Assembly: GCF_047663525.1 (NCBI RefSeq)
Contig: NC_092616.1
Span: 1,835,501-1,899,500 of the forward strand
Reading direction: 5' to 3'
Source of the DNA: Anas platyrhynchos
Lineage: Eukaryota > Chordata > Aves > Anseriformes > Anatidae
Length of the DNA: 64,000 nucleotides
A program made the translations under genes and the position numbers. Shown here one piece after another: positions 10,605 to 22,875 of this stretch (its first letter is position 1; every line of letters begins with the position of its first letter). The notes beneath the pieces are model-generated. The model saw nothing but the letters and a program-made list of their open reading frames with translations. It was not told the DNA's origin and did no database searches.

Positions 10605-11290
10605 CTTTTGACTTACATGTTGTGAAAGCGGCATTTCTTTTAGGAACAGCAAAGTCTCGCAACTTCCACTTAGTGAAAGTTATGAGCTAACTGCACCAGT
10701 ACCTTCCCCATCGGTTTCTACTCACCGCAAGGCATAATTTGAGTGCACATTAAGGCACCTTTTTCCACAGTGCCTGTTGTGGAATCCTAACAAATAGTTA
10801 AGAACATTCTCCAAAGTCAGGCTTACCTGTAAGCACTTGAGCTTCTGAGTTGGTGGGGCTTTCTTCTTAGCTTTCATTATCGTTATATTTGGAAGGGCTT
10901 GAAAGGGAGCTTAGAAGCCACGGAAGTAATTTCACTGAAAACAGACAAGGTGAAGGATGTACTCAAACTCCTCGACATTAAAGAACTGTAGAACCCAGGA
11001 ACACTTACCTGCCAGCTCCTGAACTTGAGTCACTTCCACACTGCTTCACAGTGACTTTGCACCACCAGGGTCTCACCACACTGAGAGGGCAACAACAACA
11101 TAGCTAACTCATAGAGTCACTGAAACTATTTCACAGAGATGGGAGAAAACGTGAAGAAAAAGCAGCCCACCAGGGAACACTGAATCCGCTTCACCACAAC
11201 AGCAGAAAAGCACCCTAGAGAACCTGAGCCTCAAACTCCCCACCAGGAAGGCAATTCCCCACAAGTCCTCAGGCTTCCTATATAGCAAAA
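10605..11290 (-). other. Possible 5' exons of an unrecognised minus-strand gene
   Basis: Read on the minus strand this stretch looks like a gene start. There is a TATA-type GCTATATAGGAAG at about 11274-11286, a possible first exon ending GCTGGCAG|GTAAGTG near 11008, and a second exon from CTGTTTTCAG|TG (about 10942) to TTACAG|GTAAGC near 10828. The second exon holds an ATG followed by 17 codons beginning MKAKKKAPPTQKLK. A third runs from TTTGTTAG|GATTCC to CTTGCG|GTGAGT (about 10790-10730), and a fourth ends ACAACAT|GTAAGT near 10612. The frame does not carry cleanly from the third to the fourth exon, and I do not recognise the peptide. It could be a degraded gene, a non-coding transcript, or coincidence. 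Confidence 0.3.
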
Positions 11291-13160
11291 GTCAAATGAT
11301 CCACACCTGGCAGGTTTCACTTCACAAGGGTGGAGCCAAGAGACCATCTAGCTTTACTTGGTTATTTTTTGTTGCTTGTTGAAAGTAATGTTTTGGTTTT
11401 TTTTAAGACTAATTTCAATAGCACCTTCTGCATATGCTTCTCTCTGTGGGTAACACAGGGTTTGGGAAGACACTAGTCATAGTGTTTTGAATCTTCTACT
11501 CCAGTTAAAGTAAAATATACATCAGGATAGGGGCTTTCACAGTCCAGTCCTACTGAGGACAGTAACTTCTTCATTAGCTCTAATTTGATGTGTTCAGCTG
11601 CAAACTATACAAGAGCTATAAGTATTGAGAATGCACCTGGATGTACCTTTACCTCAGCAGATTCCAATATTGTAGCAAAAGGAGTGGGCTAGTTCCTGAT
11701 TCTTCCTGCCCCAAAATACGGGGTTGTTAGTACATTCTAGTCCATACACCTATCTTGTTCTTTAAGAATATCTGTATCCCTGGCCATTTTTTGTTCTGCC
11801 TAGGCATGCAAGAGTTTCCTTGCCACTAACAAAAACAGCCTTGAAGTCACAGAGGAGCAAAGCCATAGCTTACGCTCTTTCTGTAAATTCCCACTTCACC
11901 TCCTCTTCTTCCTTGCCTGTTTTGTTCTTCTTCATCAGTGAAGAATATGCTCCCTAAAGATGAAATTGACCTAGATGATCTGAAGCCAATGTGACAGTTT
12001 AGTTCCATATTTGTGCCATCTGAGGAAAGAATTATATCTTGTCCTTCTGGAAACTGTATAGAAAAAGGGCAAATCCTGTCACCGTCTTCAAGTTCAAGCT
12101 CTGGAAGTTCAGCTTGAATTGAAGGACAGGCACAGTTTTTAGTATTTTAGTTTGGTACTAGTTTTTATAAGATGAAACATTTTAATGCTGTTGTTCTTGC
12201 CGCTGAACAAGTGACTAATTTTACAACTTTCCAGCAGCAAAATGTCCACCAGTGTCCAGAACCTGAATCACTTGGTATTGTAGTATGCTTGTTCATAGCA
12301 CAATAGCTCATAGTGTATAGAAACAAGAGTGCATTTGCAAACTCTGCCTGGCTGCATGTCCAGCAGGAACAAAGTCCTTTATTTTTGCCTTTCCTCATCC
12401 CTATTCCAACTTCCCTCCCTCCTCTTCCTTCCCAGAGCAGAACCACCCCCTGCCCCACTGCCATGAAAGTAGAAATGGGCCCACTTTCAGCAAGCTGCTG
12501 AAAGATAACATGTTTTCTCTCTGTAACAAGTTCAATAAGGGATGATCAAAGCATATCATAGTTTCCTAAATTACATTAAATTCCTTAAATGGGATTTTTT
12601 TCTCGAATTGGAAACATCTCTCTTCTGTACATCAGATTGTAATCATCTACTCTAAGCTATTTATGAAGTTCAGTAGGATTTTTTTTTTTTTAATATTTCC
12701 TGGGAATTTCTACCACTCATGCAAATGATTTCATTACATGTTTTATTTTTTTTAACTCAATATCTGTGCAGTAAAAGCTCAGATATATAGACATATGCAG
12801 TTACCATAAAGCAACCACAAAGTTTTGGGAGCATCTCGGATACCCAAAATGCAATCTATTGCTACTCACAATGAACTTTCTGACCTGCAGGAGGATGCTA
12901 TGCAAGGTGCAAATGATGCTAACACAATCATACATGCTCCCTGAAAGTGAGAAATTTGCTTGCACATAGCATTGCTTTTGCAGGAGAACGGTTCTCCATT
13001 TGGGTGGAAGAAATAATTCTGTATGAGACTATCAATTCAATGTATTTTAATTTTCACTGTAAATGCAACTAGAACTTTAGGAATATACATTTTACAAAAT
13101 ACTAAATAGAAATACAAATTTATCATGGCTTGCTCAATATCTTGAACATGATACGCTGTC
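11291..13160. other. AT-rich sequence, no clear gene
   Basis: Mostly unique-looking AT-rich DNA. The only gene-like signal is a good plus-strand splice acceptor (TTTTGTTCTTCTTCATCAG, ending 11938). It is followed by 18 open codons ending DEIDLDDLKPM and a TGA at 11992-11994, and could be a terminal exon of an unidentified gene. No upstream exon is recognisable, so this is weak. Confidence 0.4.
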
Positions 13161-13408
13161 AAGAATCACAGAACCATGTAATGGTTGGGGTTAAAAGAAA
13201 GCTTAAACATCACCTGGTTCCATCCCCCTGCCATGGGCAGGGACACCTCCCACCAGACCAGGTTGCCCAAAGCCCCCTCCAGCCTGGCCTTGACCACCTA
13301 CACGGATGGAGCATCCACAGCTTCTGTGGGCAACCTGTGCCAGTGCCTCACCACCGCCTGAGTAAAGAATTTATTCCTAACATCTAACCTAAATCTATCC
13401 TCTTTTCA
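13161..13408 (-). mobile_element. CR1 LINE 3' fragment, minus strand
   Basis: Antisense of the conserved avian CR1 3' region (CCATGGGCAGGGACACCTCC, then CCAGCCTGGCCTTGA). The 3' terminus is at the left, as AGAATCACAGAACCATG. About 250 bp, 5'-truncated. Confidence 0.93.
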
Positions 13409-14247
13409 TTTAAAGAATAACACCTGTTGGGACAGTACAGGGATGTAGAGAAGTAACCACTGAGGGCTACTACTGGAAAAGAGTGCTCCTCAATGTGTGC
13501 TCTGGTGCTCTGGGAAAGGGGCTGCTGGAGCACCACCTGCTGCTGCACTGCTATAAAATTGCTGCACTCTTTGCTGCTGGGGACTGGCATTTCAACTACA
13601 GAATGGATGTGCATTCACATGATCAGGCAATGCCTTTCTGATGTTTTCTATTATTCTGACATTTACAGTATTTAGCCTGTGCTGCTTAGCTTTCATTTGC
13701 TCTCACTTTTCAGAGAACCTTTGGCCAGCTGGTAATGTAATAATTGTTACAGAGAGGGTGATGGATGTTTTTGCAGCAGTGGAAGCTCACACATGAACTT
13801 GTTCCAGCTATGAATTAATTTAGGATATTTTGCAACAAGAAGGGTTGCAAACACTGTGTAATTTTAGGAACGTGGAACCCTCTTCAGTTAACAGAAAATA
13901 ATAGGTACCTAAGAAATGAGATTTGGCTCTCAGTAGTTCCCCAAATTATTACTTCTGTGTGAATAGCCTTCAACACTTGTAATAATGCTGACCTCTGTTT
14001 CTGCTGGATAATTGCTTTGATTATGCATTGCTTGTTTCTGTTGTTGTCTTACAGCACTGACAGATGTCATTTTGTTGCTTACTGTATAGATGCCTAATGG
14101 AATATGATTTCAGCTCTTGAGTCTCAATGAGGGTCTTAACTGCAAGACTATCATTTTTTCCCCATTATATTAAATGCTTGTCACTATGGCTAGGAAAAAC
14201 TAGACAGTGGAAAATATCTATCATGTCTAGCCTAAAATACAAGCATA
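13409..14247. other. No recognisable feature
   Basis: AT-rich sequence without a long open frame or repeat I can name. It ends at the ACTAA target-site duplication of the next LTR. Confidence 0.5.
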
Positions 14248-14252
14248 ACTAA

Positions 14253-15449
14253 TGTGGTGTAAATGCCTGAAGTAACTAGGAAAATAAAACTAACATTCAC
14301 ACTTTTAAGGAAAAGGTACAGCATTGAAGAGGCTTTCAGGGTAGGGCATAACTGCATTATCTGAGCGTTCCCTAGGCTCCCAACCTTAGATGCTATCGCG
14401 CTGGGGAAACTTGGTGTGCTAGCTCTAAGGAACACCACCGAGCGTAGAGTGGAGTGGAGACACCACGGTTAGGCTCTGTAATCAGGTGGGGCCTCGATTG
14501 TTCTTGTGCACAAAGCTGCACTTTTTGCCACCCTAAGCCAAAGACCTGTCATGTTTTGACAAATGCCGTACCCTAGTGTACTTTTTGCTCATTATAATAT
14601 CATTATAATACCAAAACACACCTCCATCCCAAAAGCTACCCGCCTCCAAGGTGCGACCACACCTCACTGAGCATACGCCCTGAATTTCTCGGGCCTATTC
14701 CTTTAAACGGAGACGGGAAAACTTTACACCAATCATAACTAAGATATGCTTGACTAGAGCCACTCAAGCTCCACCTAGAAGACAGAAAATAATATAAATT
14801 GGCCCAAGAGAGAGGGCATGTTAGGGAAGATACCACCGTCAGGGGAGATACCATCCCGAGGACGTACAACATCCTTAGGACCTCCTGACTCCTGGGATCA
14901 GTCGACGGGCTGAGCCTCTCTTCCCCCCCCATTGGGACGCCTTTGGGTGAGATCTGAATACTTGCTTATAATCTTTTAACGCGTTTATTTCTAGGCTGCG
15001 CACCTGTAACATCTAACACACCTGTAACATCTATAACATCTGTAACACCTACAACACCTATAACACCTGTAACATCTGTAACACCTATAACACCTGTGTA
15101 TTTCGTGCATACTAGCTTGCTTTTGCTGATAGTCACTATCACCGGCAATCCAAAAGAACCTGATTATCTGTTGCTGTAATAAACCATACTTGATTGCATT
15201 GTGATAGCTCTCATTAATGCAAGTAGGGTGAGGGTGGTTATCCGTGATAGTTCAGTGTTCTGAATCTAACCAGACCCCCAGACGGTTAATACGTTTTTGG
15301 TGAATGTCTGAGTGGACCCCCAGGCGGTTATTACGTTTTTGGTGAATGTCCGAACGGACCCCCAGTTTTGGTGAATGTCCGACTGGTTCAGTACTCTGAA
15401 TCCAACCGGGCCCGTAACGGTTAATCAGCTACACCCCTTTAACGCGACA
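14253..15449 (+). mobile_element. 1.2-kb solo LTR, plus strand, with TSD
   Basis: A 1197-bp element from TGTGGTGTAAATG to AACGCGACA, flanked by a perfect 5-bp duplication ACTAA (14248-14252 and 15450-15454). Orientation is shown by a TATA-type AATATAAATTGG near 14790 and CTGTAATAAACC near 15174. It contains a CACCTGTAACATC-type minisatellite (about 15001-15090) and a 42-bp tandem repeat starting GACCCCCAG (about 15280-15375). A sister copy lies at 52354-53497. No coding region is present. Confidence 0.9.
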
Positions 15450-15454
15450 ACTAA

Positions 15455-16419
15455 TCCTACCATAATGGATAAATATGCTATATCTGTAGCTGATAAATCA
15501 GGCCATATTACAGTGAAATGAAGTGTAGATAAGGTGAAAGAACTGCACATTGAAAGGGGGAGCTGAAGATATGTGGAAACTCTATGTTGGTATGACCAGT
15601 CGGGAAGAGAGATGGATGTCAGTGAGAAGACGTCAACGTCATGTTTGCTTTATGCAACATATCAAAACAGACAGGATATTAAACTGTATTAAGACAAGCA
15701 TCTATAGGTAGATTCACAGGTAGACAGCAGCATTTAAAAACAGTGGGTGACTATGAAAGGGAAAACAAATAATGTGGAAAGACACTCAACTGAAAAGAAA
15801 AAAAAAGGATAAATACGAAACTAAGCTTACAAAGAATTATTAGGATATATATATATAAATAATAAGTGAAAGAGTAAAGGTCAACTGAATGTCCATGTTT
15901 CATCATTTTTTCTTAGTATGGGAAGAAAACCTAAAATAAGAAGTAAAAAAAAATAAAAAATAAATGTGTAAAATTCATAGAAGAAAGCATATATTTACAC
16001 GATGCATCATTAACTAAGTAACACGAATTCCCCAAAGTATGTATCTTCTATACTTGGCAAGATATGTTCTATCCTAATTCCAATTTAATACAATTCTGAA
16101 GCCTTGCTATTGATCTTTAAGGCATCATTGGATGAGGACCCAGCTAAATTGGGTAGTATCCTTTCACCCATAACATATGAAGACAAATAAGCTCTCCTTG
16201 TGTAATGCAGCAACAAACTGTGATGACATTCATGAGGACTAAGTCTAGTTTGTTTCAGGCAAAGCGGATTGATAATGCAATGAGTAACTGTAGAAGGTTA
16301 TATTGAACCACAGCCTGATTGCTTTTAAAGTATACAGACATATCTGTCTGGTAATGGTTTCCAACTGTAAGTGAAGCCAAGGAAATAAAAACATCAAGCA
16401 GCTCAGAAAGCTCAGTACC

Positions 16420-16450
<31 letters not shown>

Positions 16451-16694
16451 AAAGAAGAGGGAGTGAACAACACTTCAGACAATCGCAGTGCAGATTTATC
16501 TTACTAAGCACTTGGATTCTAAGGACATAATTTGGATAAACCGCATGTAAGATGTAAAAGATACATGTATAATAAAGATACCTGGAATTGTACCACAAAA
16601 TGGTTAGGCATTAATTTTCAGCTTACAGGCAAAAGAAAATAAATTCACTAAGATCTTGACATGCTCTTCAATAATTTTATCATTACTGCCAAAG
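15455..16694. other. AT-rich sequence with a long poly(A) tract
   Basis: No gene or named repeat seen. Low-complexity pieces include a TA run near 15848 and an uninterrupted poly(A) of about 27 bases at 16421-16447. Confidence 0.5.
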
Positions 16695-16700
16695 AAAGAG

Positions 16701-16965
16701 TGTTGCCTTCAGGGGGCAGTGGCGACCTGGTTCAGGAACGGCACGGCGACCAACCCCAGGCCGCTCGGTCCATCGGCTCACAGACACCAATGTGGTGGAT
16801 GGCAAATGGCGTTTCTTGTCGAGTCCCATGGGGTTATCTACCCGAGGCCCATAGCGTCACTTCGCTTGCTTACAGCACAGCCCACACGCTACTGGCCATC
16901 AAGGGAGGGGCTCCACCTTTCCGTACAGCGCCACATCTTCCGGCCGCCAGACCCTAACTACCCAT
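16701..16965 (-). mobile_element. Short solo-LTR-like insertion with 6-bp TSD
   Basis: A 265-bp GC-rich segment sharply different from its AT-rich surroundings, flanked by the 6-bp direct repeat AAAGAG (16695-16700 and 16966-16971). The plus strand begins TGTTGCCTTC. The minus strand reads ATGGGTAG...GGCAACA, so the CA end is canonical and the other end carries one extra base. Size and 6-bp duplication fit a class II (ERVK/alpharetrovirus-like) LTR. I cannot find a clear TATA or polyadenylation signal, so a short non-autonomous element remains possible. Confidence 0.6.
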
Positions 16966-16971
16966 AAAGAG

Positions 16972-19258
16972 ATTCTCAAAAGTGTTGAAGTAACTAGAGA
17001 GCAGAAGCCCTGCATAAAATCAATGTGATATATGGAATTCTATTTTAAACCCCTATGTAAGGGTAGTGGTAGTAGTGGTGGTGATCATCCTCAGGAGGTA
17101 CTTATCTCTCTTCCCTAACCATAGCAAAAGCTTAGAATAGACATCAATTTTACGTCAGTGAAGCATGGCAAAATGAATTTGATGATTAGTAAATTTGGGA
17201 AATTGCGTCTTATTCATGTGGAAATTTCGCATTGATTCCAATAGCTGTTGACATCTTGATATCGCCCTGAAAAGGCTTCTTGTCTAGTTTGACATGGTAA
17301 ATCTCTCTTTTTTTTTTTTTTATAGGAGTTTTTTAAAGCCACAGGCAGCTGCTAAGGAATCTCTGATTTATACAAGAGACTTTCAAAACTATCCCTTATC
17401 TTCACTGTCCTATTATCCAATGGTTTCCCCATAGCTATGTTCTGTTTTGATTTGAGATGACTGGCCCAGCTCAGAAACATCCTTTTTGATCTCGCTGCTC
17501 AGTCTTGTTCAGTGATTTTAGTTTAGCGATTTTTATATTGTCTAACACATGAAATCCATGAATGGATGTAGATGCTTTTAGAGTTACTAAATTTTTCATG
17601 ATCAAGGATGTTTTCACACATTGTGACTAAAAGCAGATGCAGAAAGCATTTCCATTGGATCAGAATGCAGGAAACAGAGGGCACATTTATTCTTTGTTAT
17701 AGAGTACAGTGATGATATTTTTAAAAGAACTGCTGCCATATCATGAGATCGATAAGTTGATCTCAGCACTGTACAGGTACTAACCTTGATCCCCAAATCA
17801 GTACTGTCATGTTACCGTAGTGCTACGACTTCTCTCTTAATGAAGCTATTTACCTGAATTGAAGGATTACACTGATACACTCTTTCTGCTCTACAGATAT
17901 TTTTAATAGCTCATTGTGGCTCTCTGAGCCTTAAACCATATTGCCAAATCATGCAGACTATACATACTTATGACACTGGCTTTTCATTTGGCAATTTCTA
18001 CAAACCCTCTTAAAAAATAAAAATAAAAAAAAATAGTGCAGACATTTATGATTGCCTTGTCTAACTGACAGTCCTTCTGTTGCTTCCTTTTTTCTATAAT
18101 TTTGGTTGTGTTCCTTTTGATCTAATCTGAGAAGGACAGAGGTCTCAGAGATCAGCAGTTCTTACACATTTTGCAAAGACTGATGGTATCATTGAGCAGA
18201 AAAACCCAATAAAAACTTCATTAGTTCTGCTTCTCAAAGAATTTTCTGTTTAGTGAAGAGACCTTTAGAGAGAATTAGAGCCCAAATCTGTCATTTTGAA
18301 CATTCTCATTTTCCGTTAGGCAGAACAATTTGCAAGATTAAATGCAAAGGAATATATCTCATTATTCATCATTATTTGGACTTTGTCTGTTTCTGACTCC
18401 TAAAAGCTTATATGAAAATGCACACACTTAATTTATTTTACCAGTAAGTGGCTCTATTTTACTTCAGGATAACCCAAATATAGCTATTCCTCCTGAAGTA
18501 CAATAAATAGGTTAGTGTTCACAGTTGAAATCACAGTTCCTCTGGATTCAGATTCCAGCAATGAAGTATGAGTATATGAGTGATACTTTGTTCCAATTAG
18601 TTTAATTATCTCAGGTATCACTGTGACTTCTTGTTGCTCAATTACTGTCAAACAGACCACCCTTCTAATCACGTCACCTGCCACTTTTTCTAACCTCTAC
18701 ATTGAACACACTCTGGAGGGATTTGTCTGTGTTTTTAGACATGCCTGAGTGAGTGAGAGCTACTTGTGATCTAATAGATGATTTGGTTAGTGCACAAGTG
18801 CATCTTTGACCTGCATTTCGAACAGGGGCATATATGACCAGTTCTAGCTATTTTCTGCTGTGTACAGAAGAGGAGAACAGATTCACAATGTTTTTCTGAT
18901 TGTGCATCTGTTTTTACACTGGCCATGGCCCTAGGACAGATCTGACCAAGCTGGAAGTGATTTCCTTTCAAATAAATTAGCCTATTAGCTGAAAAGAACT
19001 AATGATGTTCTGTTTTTCTACCTAGAACACAGGAGGAGAATCAGATCAGAAAACAGTCAAACAGGTTACAGATTGGGAAAGTCTGGCTTATAAGATTTTA
19101 AATGGCTCAGAAGTTCAGGTGTGTGATTTATAAGATTATACTTTTTATTCTGAAGACTATGACCCAATTTCAATGAGTTTGATGTGAAGCTTTATAATTC
19201 ATCACCTGATAATTCTAACATGAATAAAATAGTAAAACAGTGTACATTTCTGCAGAAA
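16972..19258. other. AT-rich sequence, no clear gene
   Basis: No long open frame, RNA gene or named repeat recognised. Contains a poly(T) run near 17309 and short A-rich stretches near 18010. Confidence 0.5.
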
Positions 19259-19264
19259 GAGAAT

Positions 19265-19742
19265 TGCTGGGAATTGGCATACAGGATGTGGACATGTGCC
19301 TGTGGAACAATTGTTCGATCTGAGCTTGCTTTAAGCAACCAGGGGTAGGCCTTAGAAATCTCAGGGCCTGCTGTAGCTGAGCAAACCAAGCTGCCAGAGT
19401 AACTGTGAGAAGCTCCCACGGCAATGACTCCCACATCGCCCAATTAAGGAACTCAGAAAATATTGTTACCAGCAGCTGGCCTCAAGGACAAGGTCTACGT
19501 GACCGCTAATCACAAAGGGGGTTGTTTTCCTGACTGCTAATCAAAAGGGGGGTTCTTTTCTTGCAGGTGGGGTTGTTTTCTTATAGTTGTTTGTCTGAGT
19601 GCTTTTGACCAATAATCTTGTGTGAAACACTGTCCGCCCCTGTAAAATTCACTATAAAAGTTGGGCTATTCGGGCAATAAAATGGAGCAGCATGATCTGA
19701 CTCAACTGGTGTCTGTCGTGCTTTCGGCCGTGATTCGCAACA
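19265..19742 (+). mobile_element. Solo LTR, ERVK-type, plus strand, with TSD
   Basis: A 478-bp element from TGCTGGGAATTGG to TTCGCAACA with a perfect 6-bp duplication GAGAAT (19259-19264 and 19743-19748). It shows CACTATAAAAGTTGGGC (TATA, about 19652), then GCAATAAAATGG (polyadenylation signal, about 19674), then a short U5 ending CAACA. The U3 holds a repeated motif around GCTAATCACAAAGGGGG and GCTAATCAAAAGGGGG. A 6-bp TSD and compact R-U5 fit class II avian ERVs. Confidence 0.9.
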
Positions 19743-19808
19743 GAGAATTACTCAGTTTTGCCATGTCTAGTGATACATGATCTGGTTAGTGATAAAAGAG
19801 AAAAAGTA

Positions 19809-20872
19809 TAGAATCATAGAATCATAGAATATCCTGAGCTGGAAGGGACCCTTAAGGATCATCAAGTCCAACTCTTGACACCGCACAGGTCTACCCAAAA
19901 GTTCAGACCATGTGACTAAGTGCACAGTCCAATCTCTTCTTAAATTCAGTCACGCTCGGTGCAGTGACCACTTCCCTGGGGAGCCTGTTCCAGTGTGCAA
20001 CCACCCTCTCTGTGAAGAACCCCCTCCTGATGTCAAGCCTAAACTTCCCCTGCCTCAGCTTAACCCCGTTCCCGCGGGTCCTGTCGCTGGTGTTAATGGA
20101 GAAAAGGTCTCCTGCCTCTCGACACCCCCTTACGAGGAAGTTGTAGACTGCGATGAGGTCTCCCCTCAGCCTCCTCTTCTCCAGGCTGAACAGGCCCAGT
20201 GCCCTCAGCCGTTCCTCGTACGTCTTCCCCTCCAGGCCTTTCACCATCTTCGTAGCCCTCCTCTGGACACTCTCCAACAGTTTCATGTCCTTTTTATACT
20301 GTGGTGCCCAGAACTGCACACAGTACTCGAGGTGAGGCCGCACCAGCGCAGAGTAGAGCGGGACAATCACCTCCCTCGACCTACTACCGATGCCGTGCTT
20401 GATGCACCCCAGGACACGGTTGGCCCTCCTGGCTGCCAGGGCACACTGCTGGCTCATATTCAACTTGCTGTCTACCACCACCCCCAGATCCCTCTCTTCT
20501 AGGCTGCTCTCCAGCGTCTCATCGCCCAGTCTGTACGTACAGCCAGGGTTTCCCCGTCCCAGGTGCAGGACCCGGCACTTGCTCTTATTGAACTTCATGC
20601 GGTTGGCGATCGCCCAGCTCTCCAACCTATCCAGATCCCTCTGCAAGGCCTTTCCACCCTCATTCGAGTCCACAACTCCTCCAAGTTTGGTGTCATCAGC
20701 AAACTTGCTCAACATACCTTCTATTCCTACATCCAGACCGTTTATAAAAATATTGAAAAGTACCGGCCCTAAAATGGAGCCTTGAGGGACCCCACTGGTG
20801 ACCGCCCGCCAGCCTGACGCAGCCCCATTTACCATAACCCTTTGGGCCCTGCCCGTTAGCCAATTGCTCACC
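19809..20872 (-). mobile_element. CR1 LINE, 5'-truncated, with open RT C-terminal part
   Basis: A minus-strand CR1 insertion of about 1.06 kb. The 3' end is the AGAATCATAGAATCATAG repeat at 19809. The ORF2 end is open for about 320 codons to a stop at 19903. It includes the RT catalytic box FADDTKLGG, the [18 protein letters not shown] motif and the usual CR1 tail ending in a TEFKKRLD-type motif. It is truncated upstream of [11 protein letters not shown], so most of RT and the endonuclease are absent. The open frame shows it is a fairly young copy. The 5' end abuts the segmental duplication at 20873. Confidence 0.95.
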
Positions 20873-22721
20873 CACAGCTTCTCCCCGCAGCGCCCTGGGC
20901 AGCTCCCCGGGCAGGCTGAGTGCTGAGCCTGGCAGGCGGCAGAGGCCCTGCCCCGGCACACAGCCCCTGGGGCACAGCAGGGACCCTGCTCTGCACCACA
21001 GCGCTGGACACCCCTGCCTGCACCCCCGGCTTCTCCTGCCTCCAGCCAGACACTTACCGGGTGCAGGGCTGGGAAGTCTTCTCCCGCAGTGAGCTCTGGG
21101 CATGCTGCCACTTCTGCCTGCCTTTAAGCACTGTGTCTCTGCAGGCAGTGCCCCCAGGCCTGCTGCGCTGTGCAGAGGAGCTGCTCCTGGGCAGAGCTGT
21201 CTCTCTGCAGCGCTGCCCGCTTGCCAGGAGCTCCCCTTGGGCCCAGGAGCCCGGCCCAGCTCAGCAGCAGAGGCCCAGCCCAAGGCCTCCCTTGCTCTGC
21301 CCCCCACCAGGCTCCCTGCACATGGCCCTGGGGCTGCAGGGGAACCTGCTGGGAAACAGCCTGAAGGGATCCCTGGGCTTCCCTCCCTCCCCTGGGCACA
21401 CACACTTCTTGACAGCAGGCTCATTTCTCTTAGCACAAAAACAATTATCTGTAGCAGTCTTCTCTTCTCATCCCAGTTGATGAAGGGACACCCAGGCATG
21501 GTCATAAAAGTAACTCCTTTAGCCCCCTGCTTAAGGAAGGGATTCAGCAGAGTCAGTTAAGACATCTCATGCTGTTTTTTTGTCCTGGGGCTGGAATGGG
21601 ACAAAGATCCCTCCCATGCCTGCCACAAACCCACGGGAGCTGGGATTCCTCTGCACTCAGTTTAGGTGTGAATAACATGGGCAGCTGCAGGTGAGCTCCT
21701 TTTCTCAGCTTCAGGATCATTAATGGAGATGGGGGAAATCAAGGGAAATCAGCAGCCCCTTCTCCTGCCTGAAGATCAGCCCCAGCTCCAGCACTGGCCC
21801 TCAGGGCTGCACCAACACCACAAAGGCCCTCTGCTGTCAGAGCGGCACAGCCCAGGCCTGTTTCCTTCTGGCCTCAGGAACACCAGGCCTTGCCCTTCTT
21901 GGGATCCCTTGTCATCCTTTTGTGCCCATCCACCATCCACGGCAGCAAATCTCTGCTCTGAAGGAAAGCCTCTTCATGCCCAGGCTCTTGGCACAAGGTC
22001 TGGGACAAGTCTGAGTTTGGCCCTTGTGCCACAGCTGAGGTGCTGCAGCCCAGATGTGCCCCAATGCCCTCAGGCTGGGGCAAAGGCAGGAGGAGCTGGA
22101 TCCCCGCCTGCTGTCACAGGGCTGGGACATTGATGGAAGAGCTGCTGAGGTGTGGGGGGACAGGTCCCCCAGCTTGGGGTGCTGTGCTGGATGGGGGCAG
22201 ATTCTTCAGAAGAGACAGGCGGGGATGATCAACAGGGGGTTGCCCTCCATGTGAAGGATCTGTCTGGATGCATGGAGCTCCTCTATGGGATGGGCAGCAG
22301 AGTGGGGGAGCCCTTGTGGGTGAGGGTCAGAGCAGATCCAGTCAGGGTGGCAGTGTGGTCAGAGGTAAATGCCTGCAGTCAGGCTGAAGAAGCAGACAGT
22401 CTTATGGAAGCCACTGGACTAAGATGAATTTAATGACCCCGTGTCACCCTGGGGGCCTTAAATCACTCAGACTGTCACAGAAAAGGGACACTGCAGGGTG
22501 CAAACATTCCCGAGGTTTCTGTGGGTTCTTGGAGACAGCTTCTGTGCACAGCTGCCAGATGGGCCGACCTAGGTGATGTTCACCAGGATCTGGGACTTGC
22601 AAACAGGAAAACCCATGTCTTGACACTCCTCCTGCAAAATGCATGTCATAGTCCAGCTGCTTTGCAGCACAGGGAAAGAGATGAGGTTTTGGGGCCCAGC
22701 CCTACATCCAGCACTGCACAG
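20873..22721 (+). repeat. Segmental repeat S, copy 1 (plus)
   Basis: GC-rich segment from CAGCTTCTCCCCGCAGCG to CCAGCACTGCACAG. It is nearly identical, in inverted orientation, to 35494-37360, and more distantly related in direct orientation to 53498-54780. In copies 2 and 3 this sequence lies upstream of an olfactory receptor, so it is part of a receptor cassette. Copy 1 lacks a roughly 24-bp piece (GAACTGCGGCTGCATTGCC) present in the other two. Long open frames on both strands come from high GC content and are not supported as genes. Confidence 0.92.
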
Positions 22722-22875
22722 CCAGCCCTGTTCTGATCCCCAGCCCTGGTCCCCAGCCCTGATCCTGTCCCCAGACATGGTTCCTAGCCCTGGTCCCCAG
22801 TCTTGGTCCCCAGCCCTGGTCCTGGACCCCAGCCCTCGTCCTGTTTCCTGCCCTGGTCCCAAGCCCTGGTCCCCG
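22722..22875. repeat. GC-rich minisatellite
   Basis: Degenerate tandem repeat of a CCCAGCCCTGGTCC-type motif, roughly 12-20 bp per unit, beginning exactly where copy 1 stops matching copy 2. Confidence 0.85.

Noticed and set aside
19912-20502. 196-codon plus-strand frame
   Set aside because: Antisense of the CR1 reverse transcriptase frame, which has the recognisable motifs.
21102-21560. Long open frames on both strands of segmental repeat S (also 20696-21505, 36650-37466, 53784-54591)
   Set aside because: GC-rich sequence with frames open on both strands at once, no domains, and frame differences between copies.
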